Source of the DNA: Nitrosomonadaceae bacterium
GTDB taxonomy: Bacteria; Pseudomonadota; Gammaproteobacteria; Burkholderiales; Usitatibacteraceae
Assembly (NCBI GenBank): GCA_021300055.1
Contig: JAJTHU010000321.1
Location: forward strand, 1-10,957
Direction: 5' to 3'
DNA length: 10,957 nt
Shown here piece after piece: positions 6,207 through 10,957 of this stretch. The notes under the pieces are model-generated. The model searched no databases, was not told the origin of the DNA, and was given only the letters and a program-made list of their open reading frames with translations. Position 1 is the stretch's first letter; the number at the start of each line of letters is the position of its first letter. The translations under genes were made by a program, and so were the position numbers.

Positions 6207-9200
6207 ATGCACCGAGTGACCAACACCACCCCTGCCTTCGATTCTGCTTTTGGGTTGCTACGTGAGGCGTTCTTGCGCGACGAAGCAACCGTGCTCGGCG
6301 AACTACTCGCGTTTGCGCAGCCCGATGCGGCGCTGTCGCAGGAGATTCAAGCGCGTGCGCAGCAGTTGGTGGAAGCGGTACGTCGCAACCAGTCGGCTGG
6401 CGCGGGGATGCAGTCATTCCTGACCCAGTACGATCTGGGGTCGCAAGAGGGCGTATTGCTGATGTGCGTCGCCGAAGCGTTGCTGCGCATCCCCGACGCG
6501 CCGACGGCGGACAAACTGATCCGCGACAAATTTGGTCAGGGCGACTGGCGCAAACACATGGGCGCCTCCGACTCGCTGCTGGTCAATGCCGGCACCTGGG
6601 GCATGATGCTCACCGGCAAGTTGGTGACCGTGAAGCCCGAAGACCTCGCCGACGTCGGTGGCTGGCTAGGCAAACTCGCTAACAAACTCGGCGAGCCCAT
6701 TGTGCGCACCGCGCTTCGCCAAGGCATGCGCCTAATGGCTGAGCAGTTTGTCATGGGCCGCGACATCGATGAAGCGCTCGCACGCAGCCGTTCGTCTGAG
6801 CAAGCGCGCTATCGACATTCGTTTGACATGCTCGGCGAGGCGGCAATGACCGCGGCCGATGCGGAACGCTACTTTCATGCCTATGAGAGTGCGATTACGT
6901 CGATCGCTGCCAGTGCGCGTGCGGCGCAACCCGGCGCGAGTGTTTTCGATGCGCCGGGCATATCGGTAAAGCTGTCGGCACTCCATCCACGCTACGAACA
7001 CGCCAACCGCACGCGCGTGCGCGACGAGATGTTGCCCAAGCTGATGCGGCTCGCTGAAATGGCGCGCGACGGTGGCATCGGCCTCACCTTCGATGCGGAA
7101 GAAACTGAGCGCCTTGAGTTGTCGCTCGAGTTGTTCGCCGATGTGTTTGGCGATCCGCGCTTCGCGGGGTATGAAGGCTTGGGGCTCGCGGTGCAGGCAT
7201 ATCAAAAGCGCGCCATGCCGGTCATCGAATGGCTCATCGCACTATCGACCAAACATCAACGCCGCATCATGACGCGTTTGGTCAAAGGCGCTTACTGGGA
7301 TACGGAGATCAAGCGCGCGCAAGTGCAGGGCCTCGCGGGCTACCCCGTCTTCACGCGCAAGGTCAACACGGACGTTTCGTATCTTGCGTGTGCGCGCCGC
7401 ATGATGGAAGCGCCACAAGCGTTTTATTGCCAGTTCGCCACCCATAACGCGCACACCGTGGCGACGATTCTGTGTCGCGCGCAAGCTAGTGGGCTCGCGT
7501 TCGAGTTCCAGCGCCTGCACGGAATGGGCGTCGAACTCTACGACGAGGTGCGTGCGACTACAGGCGTGCCGTGCCGCGTTTATGCGCCTGTTGGCAGTCA
7601 TGAGGATCTGCTGCCTTACTTGGTTCGTCGTTTGCTCGAGAACGGCGCTAACTCATCGTTCGTCAACCGAATCGCCGATCCGCAAATTGCAATCGACGAC
7701 GTGATTGCCGATCCTATCCTGATCGCGGAACACAATATGCCTAAGGCCAACCCCAAGTTACCGTCTCCTCGCGAAATGTTCGCCGCGGCTGACATCGCGC
7801 GACGCAACTCGTCAGGCTTCAGCTTCGCGGAAGTGCCCGCACTCGAAGCGCTGCTGCGCGACGCGGCACCCGCTTTGGCGAAGCAAGATTGGCTCGCACA
7901 ACCCATCATCGCGGGCAAGCCTGTGCGCGGCAACCCGGTCGCCATACACTCGCCCGTCGATGGGTCTCTATTAGGAACTGTCGAAGAGGCCGACACCGCC
8001 TTGGTCGGTTTGGCACTTGACCTCGCACGCGCGTGGCCGGGCATGGAGGCTACCGAGCGCGCCGACGTGCTTGACCGACTCGCGGATTTGGTCGAGTCGA
8101 ATGCGCCGCGCTTGATGGCGCTGATGGCGCGCGAAGCCGGCAAAACCTATCCTGATAGCTTGGGCGAAGTACGCGAGGCGGCTGACTTCTGTCGCTATTA
8201 CGCCGCGCTGTGCCGGCAGCATTTTGTGTCGCCGCTGCGGTTGCCGGGGCCAACGGGTGAGTCCAACGAGCTCAGTTTGCATCCGCGCGGCACGTTTGTT
8301 TGCATCTCACCTTGGAACTTCCCACTCGCCATTTTCTTGGGGCAAATCGCGGCTGCGTTTGCGGCGGGCAATGCGGTTGTCGCCAAGCCTGCGGAGCAGA
8401 CGCCGTTGGTCGCGGCCGAAGCCGCGCAGCTGATGCTCGAAGCGGGCGTCCCCGCCGCTGCCATTGCATTGCTGCCGGGGCGAGGCGAGACCGTCGGCGC
8501 CAGTTTGGTCAGCGATCCACGCGTCGACGGCATTGCATTCACAGGTGGTACCGCAACCGCTCACGCCATCAACACCACGCTCGCGCGTCGTGAAGGCGCA
8601 ATCGTTCCCTTCATCGCTGAGACGGGTGGCTTAAATGCGATGATTGCCGACTCGTCAGCGTTGCCTGAGCAAGTCGTAAACGACGTCATCGCATCGAGCT
8701 TCAATAGTGCGGGACAACGCTGCTCGGCGTTACGCATCCTTTGTGTGCAACGCGATATCGCTGAGCGCGTCAAGGAACTGCTCAGTGGCGCCATGCAAGA
8801 GCTTCGCGTGGGTGATCCTGCGGACCTGCGCACCGATGTCGGCCCGGTCATTGATCGTGACGCACTCGAAATGCTGGTTGCGCACCGGGAAAAAATGGCA
8901 CGCGAGCACCACCAAATTGGTCAGTTGCGTCTGCCAACCGATTTGCCGAGCGGACACTACTTCGCTCCATGTGCGTTCGAAATTCCGCGTTTCGACACGA
9001 TTCGCTCCGAAGTCTTCGGGCCGATTCTGCACATTCTCGCGTTCGATGCGTCTGACCTCGATGCGCTGCTCGACCAAATCAATGCGGCAAGCTACGGCTT
9101 GACGCTCGGGGTGCACTCACGAATAGAGGAGACCATCCGCCAAATCCGTGCCCGCGCGCGTGTCGGCAACCTCTACGTCAACCGCAACCAGATCGGCGCG

Positions 9201-9359
9201 GTTGTGGGCGTGCAGCCCTTTGGCGGCGAGGGGCTATCGGGCACTGGCCCGAAAGCGGGTGGTCCGCACTACTTGTTCCGCTTTGCCACCGAGCGGACGT
9301 TTACTGTCAATACCGCCGCGGCAGGGGGAAACGCCGCGCTAATCGCGTCGTCCGAGTGA
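6207..9359 (+). CDS. putA: Bifunctional proline dehydrogenase / L-glutamate gamma-semialdehyde dehydrogenase, short type
   Basis: This 1050-residue enzyme oxidises proline to pyrroline-5-carboxylate with FAD, then the semialdehyde to glutamate with NAD. The N-terminal half (about residues 70-510) is the proline dehydrogenase barrel, with VKGAYWD (Tyr363) and the proline-binding Arg474-Arg475 in LVRRLLENGANSSFV. The C-terminal half (about 540-1035) is the aldehyde dehydrogenase: SPWNF (Asn704), FTGG (778-781), general base Glu805 in AETGG, catalytic Cys839 in SAGQRCSAL, and Glu935 in SEVFGP. The Glu-Cys distance of 34 is typical. The protein lacks the N-terminal ribbon-helix-helix domain of trifunctional PutA and the extra C-terminal domain of the longest forms, so it cannot repress its own gene that way. 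ATG 6207 has no Shine-Dalgarno; GTG 6216 is an alternative start. The gene is monocistronic or leads the DUF3047 gene. Confidence 0.97.
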   Translation: MHRVTNTTPAFDSAFGLLREAFLRDEATVLGELLAFAQPDAALSQEIQARAQQLVEAVRRNQSAGAGMQSFLTQYDLGSQEGVLLMCVAEALLRIPDAPTADKLIRDKFGQGDWRKHMGASDSLLVNAGTWGMMLTGKLVTVKPEDLADVGGWLGKLANKLGEPIVRTALRQGMRLMAEQFVMGRDIDEALARSRSSEQARYRHSFDMLGEAAMTAADAERYFHAYESAITSIAASARAAQPGASVFDAPGISVKLSALHPRYEHANRTRVRDEMLPKLMRLAEMARDGGIGLTFDAEETERLELSLELFADVFGDPRFAGYEGLGLAVQAYQKRAMPVIEWLIALSTKHQRRIMTRLVKGAYWDTEIKRAQVQGLAGYPVFTRKVNTDVSYLACARRMMEAPQAFYCQFATHNAHTVATILCRAQASGLAFEFQRLHGMGVELYDEVRATTGVPCRVYAPVGSHEDLLPYLVRRLLENGANSSFVNRIADPQIAIDDVIADPILIAEHNMPKANPKLPSPREMFAAADIARRNSSGFSFAEVPALEALLRDAAPALAKQDWLAQPIIAGKPVRGNPVAIHSPVDGSLLGTVEEADTALVGLALDLARAWPGMEATERADVLDRLADLVESNAPRLMALMAREAGKTYPDSLGEVREAADFCRYYAALCRQHFVSPLRLPGPTGESNELSLHPRGTFVCISPWNFPLAIFLGQIAAAFAAGNAVVAKPAEQTPLVAAEAAQLMLEAGVPAAAIALLPGRGETVGASLVSDPRVDGIAFTGGTATAHAINTTLARREGAIVPFIAETGGLNAMIADSSALPEQVVNDVIASSFNSAGQRCSALRILCVQRDIAERVKELLSGAMQELRVGDPADLRTDVGPVIDRDALEMLVAHREKMAREHHQIGQLRLPTDLPSGHYFAPCAFEIPRFDTIRSEVFGPILHILAFDASDLDALLDQINAASYGLTLGVHSRIEETIRQIRARARVGNLYVNRNQIGAVVGVQPFGGEGLSGTGPKAGGPHYLFRFATERTFTVNTAAAGGNAALIASSE

Positions 9360-9432
9360 ATCGCCTGCCTGTGCGGTGCTTCACGTTTCCGCACGCGGGT
9401 AGCCGATGGACCTCGACCTAGGAGGCCGTCAG

Positions 9433-10254
9433 GTGGCTGTCATGCAAGTACCGGAGAATAGGGGCATGAGCATGTTTTCTCCTGTGTTTTTCGGTGGTAT
9501 CCGCGCCCCGTTGAGGTCTGCCTTGGCTGGCGTGCTTGCCGCAAGCCTGCTGTCCGGATGCAGTTTGTTGCCTTCGCGACCAGCATTCGAGCGGCCTGAC
9601 GCAGTGTCGCTGTTTTCGCAGGCGACGCCCGGTGAGCCGCATCCGCTTACTTGGCAGCCGATGATCATTACGCGTTTCAACAAGCTTACCGAGTACACCA
9701 TCGTCGACCACGACGGCGAGCGGGTGCTGCGGGCGCGTGCGGCCAAATCAGCATCTGGTCTAGTGCAGGATGTTGCGATTGATCCGCAGCGGTATGCAAT
9801 TGTGTTTTGGCGCTGGAAGGCAATGAACGCGTTGCCGGAGGCCAACCTCGCGCGTGCGGGGATGGACGACTCACCTGCGCGGCTCATCGTCGGGTTCGAC
9901 GGGCCGCTTGAGAAACTCGATATCGAGGACCGCGCCATGGCGAGCATGGTGAAGCTCATCAGTGGCCGCGAAATGCCTTATGCCAGCTTGATCTACGCGT
10001 GGGAAGGGAAGTTGCGCCCGGGAACCGTCATCGACAACCCACACTCGTCGCGCGCCAAAATCATCATCGTTGAGTCTGGCGAGGCGAACGTCGGTCAATG
10101 GCGATCGTTTCGACGCAATATCGTCGAGGACTTCCGACGCGCCTTCGGCGAGGCACCGGGCAAGATTATTTCCGTCGCCGTGGGCACTGATACCAACCGC
10201 ACCGAATCCGACGCGGTGACCTACTACGGTGATATCCGCATTAACGCGGATTGA
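9433..10254 (+). CDS. DUF3047-family lipoprotein
   Basis: The protein has a lipoprotein signal peptide (SALAGVLAASLLSGCSLLPS) with lipobox LLSG-C, the lipidated cysteine being encoded at 9559-9561. The mature part (about 230 residues) resembles the DUF3047 family of unknown function, judged from IVFWRWKA near its start and LIYAWEGKLRPGTVI, SGEANVGQWRSFRRNIVEDF and VAVGTDTNRTESDAVTYYGD towards its end. It should be membrane-anchored and periplasmic. The start is uncertain. GTG 9433 is chosen because a perfect AGGAGG (9420-9425) lies seven bases upstream, but the cysteine would then be residue 43, a long signal. ATG 9466 or 9472 gives a more normal signal of 30-32 residues, and ATG 9406 is the longest option. 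It follows putA by 73 bp and converges on the barstar gene with three bases between stops. Confidence 0.85.
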   Translation: MAVMQVPENRGMSMFSPVFFGGIRAPLRSALAGVLAASLLSGCSLLPSRPAFERPDAVSLFSQATPGEPHPLTWQPMIITRFNKLTEYTIVDHDGERVLRARAAKSASGLVQDVAIDPQRYAIVFWRWKAMNALPEANLARAGMDDSPARLIVGFDGPLEKLDIEDRAMASMVKLISGREMPYASLIYAWEGKLRPGTVIDNPHSSRAKIIIVESGEANVGQWRSFRRNIVEDFRRAFGEAPGKIISVAVGTDTNRTESDAVTYYGDIRINAD

Positions 10255-10257
10255 GCG

Positions 10258-10698
10258 CTAGACGAGCTTCACGCCTTCGGGGTGATGTTCACCCGAGAAA
10301 AGCACCAGCATCGATTGCCCCTCGCGCCTCCAAAAGTCGATGGCGTCCTCGAACAGCTCAAGCACCGTTTCGAGTTCGCTTTCGTGGTGCGAAAAGAAGG
10401 CATCGGTATGGTCGAAGTAGATGCAATAGCCCTCCGCCTGAACCCAGTCCATATCGGTGATGCAATCGTAAAACGCGTCCCAATTTCGACCAAAGTGAGA
10501 TGGAAATTTCATGACCACAGATGCGTGGTTCAGAAACTGTTCCTTGCCCTCAATCTTTTGACCCTCCAAATGAAAGAAGGCCATCCCCTTCAGGCGCGCG
10601 AGTTTGGCGAGCTCAGGGACACTCGCGTGTGATTTGAGCCAATAAAGGCCGCGTGGGTGGTCGCTCGACAGGATGTTCTTCAGCTCAAAGGAGGGCAT
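10258..10698 (-). CDS. Barstar-family ribonuclease inhibitor
   Basis: Read on the minus strand, this is a 146-residue protein whose centre is a barstar domain: AFFHLEGQKIEGKEQFL (about residues 40-56), then FPSHFGRNWDAFYDCITDMDW (65-85). Asp74 and Asp78 in NWDAFYDC correspond to barstar Asp35 and Asp39, the residues that plug the RNase active site. An extra N-terminal region of about 39 residues precedes the domain, as in many proteobacterial relatives; classic barstar has about 90 residues. The start at 10698 is supported by GGAG (10704-10707) five bases before it. A longer frame up to 10797 runs over the RNase gene and is not used. The gene begins two bases after the RNase stop, so the inhibitor and its target are co-expressed. 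No signal peptide, so cytoplasmic. Confidence 0.93.
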   Translation of the reverse strand: MPSFELKNILSSDHPRGLYWLKSHASVPELAKLARLKGMAFFHLEGQKIEGKEQFLNHASVVMKFPSHFGRNWDAFYDCITDMDWVQAEGYCIYFDHTDAFFSHHESELETVLELFEDAIDFWRREGQSMLVLFSGEHHPEGVKLV

Positions 10699-10700
10699 GT

Positions 10701-10957
10701 TTACTCCAGGATGCGCTTGAACGAGGCGTAATGATCGGAAGTGTAATAGCAGGTAGATCGTGCGGAATCGCGTAGCGAAGCAGGGTCGCCACCACAAACA
10801 ATACGCCTTGCGCCACGATCGCGGGAGCCAGGGGTGATGACCGTGTACTCGGAGTAAAAGCCACGCGGCTGCTTTGGTAAGATGCGCTCGCGGTTACCAA
10901 AGGTCGAGCCATCTTTGCGGGGGAAGGGGAACGGCCCGCCCTTGCGAATCAGCGCCA
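10701..10957 (-). CDS. Guanyl-specific ribonuclease, RNase Sa/N1 (barnase superfamily); N-terminus cut by window edge
   Basis: The minus strand is open from the right edge to TAA at 10701-10703, giving 84 residues without a start codon inside the window. They align well with Streptomyces RNase Sa from memory: GGPFPF, then STFGNRERILPKQ for the guanine-binding loop (FQNRE in RNase Sa), then FYSEYTVITPGSRDRGARRI. Catalytic residues are all present: Glu (codon 10848-10850, RNase Sa Glu54), Arg (10815-10817, Arg65), Arg (10803-10805, Arg69) and His in SDHYASF (10731-10733, His85). Such enzymes are secreted and cleave RNA after G, so a signal peptide is expected beyond the edge. The loop between VCGG and CYYT is longer than in RNase Sa and the two cysteines may form a local disulfide. 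The terminal cysteine of RNase Sa is missing. The barstar gene follows two bases later. Confidence 0.95.
   Translation of the reverse strand, partial: ALIRKGGPFPFPRKDGSTFGNRERILPKQPRGFYSEYTVITPGSRDRGARRIVCGGDPASLRDSARSTCYYTSDHYASFKRILE

Noticed and set aside
9371..9394. Inverted repeat GTGCGG/CCGCAC after putA as a terminator
   Set aside because: The stem is only six pairs with a 12-nt loop and no T tract follows.
10270..10284. TTCG-loop hairpin after the DUF3047 stop as a terminator
   Set aside because: The stem has five pairs and a bulge, lies within the barstar coding sequence, and no T tract follows.
10699..10797. Longer barstar start adding 33 residues
   Set aside because: The extension overlaps the RNase coding region, and the ATG at 10698 has its own Shine-Dalgarno at the right distance.
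10685..10912. 75-residue minus-strand frame starting MARPLVTA
   Set aside because: It is in a different frame from the RNase, whose catalytic motifs all fall in the other frame across the same bases.

Overview
The window suggests a proteobacterium, most likely a beta- or gammaproteobacterium with a GC-rich genome. The grounds are clear homologues of proteins first described in Enterobacteria (YhaJ-type LysR, YhhW-type pirin, YceI and its cytochrome b561 partner, Dps, PutA), strong Shine-Dalgarno sites (TAAGGAG before three genes) and frequent GCG/CGC codons. The species cannot be named from this sequence. Gene density is high, no insertion sequence, tRNA, rRNA or CRISPR array is visible, and no gene appears broken. 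Two genes run off the window edges.

Positions 1-5971 hold a redox and stress block. A YhaJ-like LysR regulator (minus strand, cut by the left edge) is divergent from a tight co-directional series: YhhW-type pirin, full pirin, YceI lipid-binding protein, cytochrome b561, second YceI protein and NADPH-dependent FMN reductase. Gaps in this series are 21-27 bp, apart from 103 bp before the first YceI gene. The divergent spacer carries two near-identical 15-bp copies of a T-N11-A LysR-type box. After a 94-bp gap with an OxyR-like motif and a candidate promoter come a Dps ferritin-like protein and a thioredoxin. My inference is that the block handles quinone, isoprenoid and electrophile redox stress, with Dps and thioredoxin covering peroxide, iron and disulfide stress.

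Positions 5972-6206 are intergenic and contain a strong 16-bp hairpin terminator and a candidate promoter. Positions 6207-9359 encode a short bifunctional PutA (proline to glutamate) without the N-terminal DNA-binding domain found in the long PutA proteins. It is followed by a DUF3047 lipoprotein.

The right end, on the minus strand, holds an RNase Sa/barnase-type secreted ribonuclease cut by the window edge (84 C-terminal residues visible, all expected catalytic residues present). Two bases after it comes a barstar-family inhibitor, making a classic RNase-inhibitor pair. The barstar gene converges on the DUF3047 gene with three bases between the stop codons.
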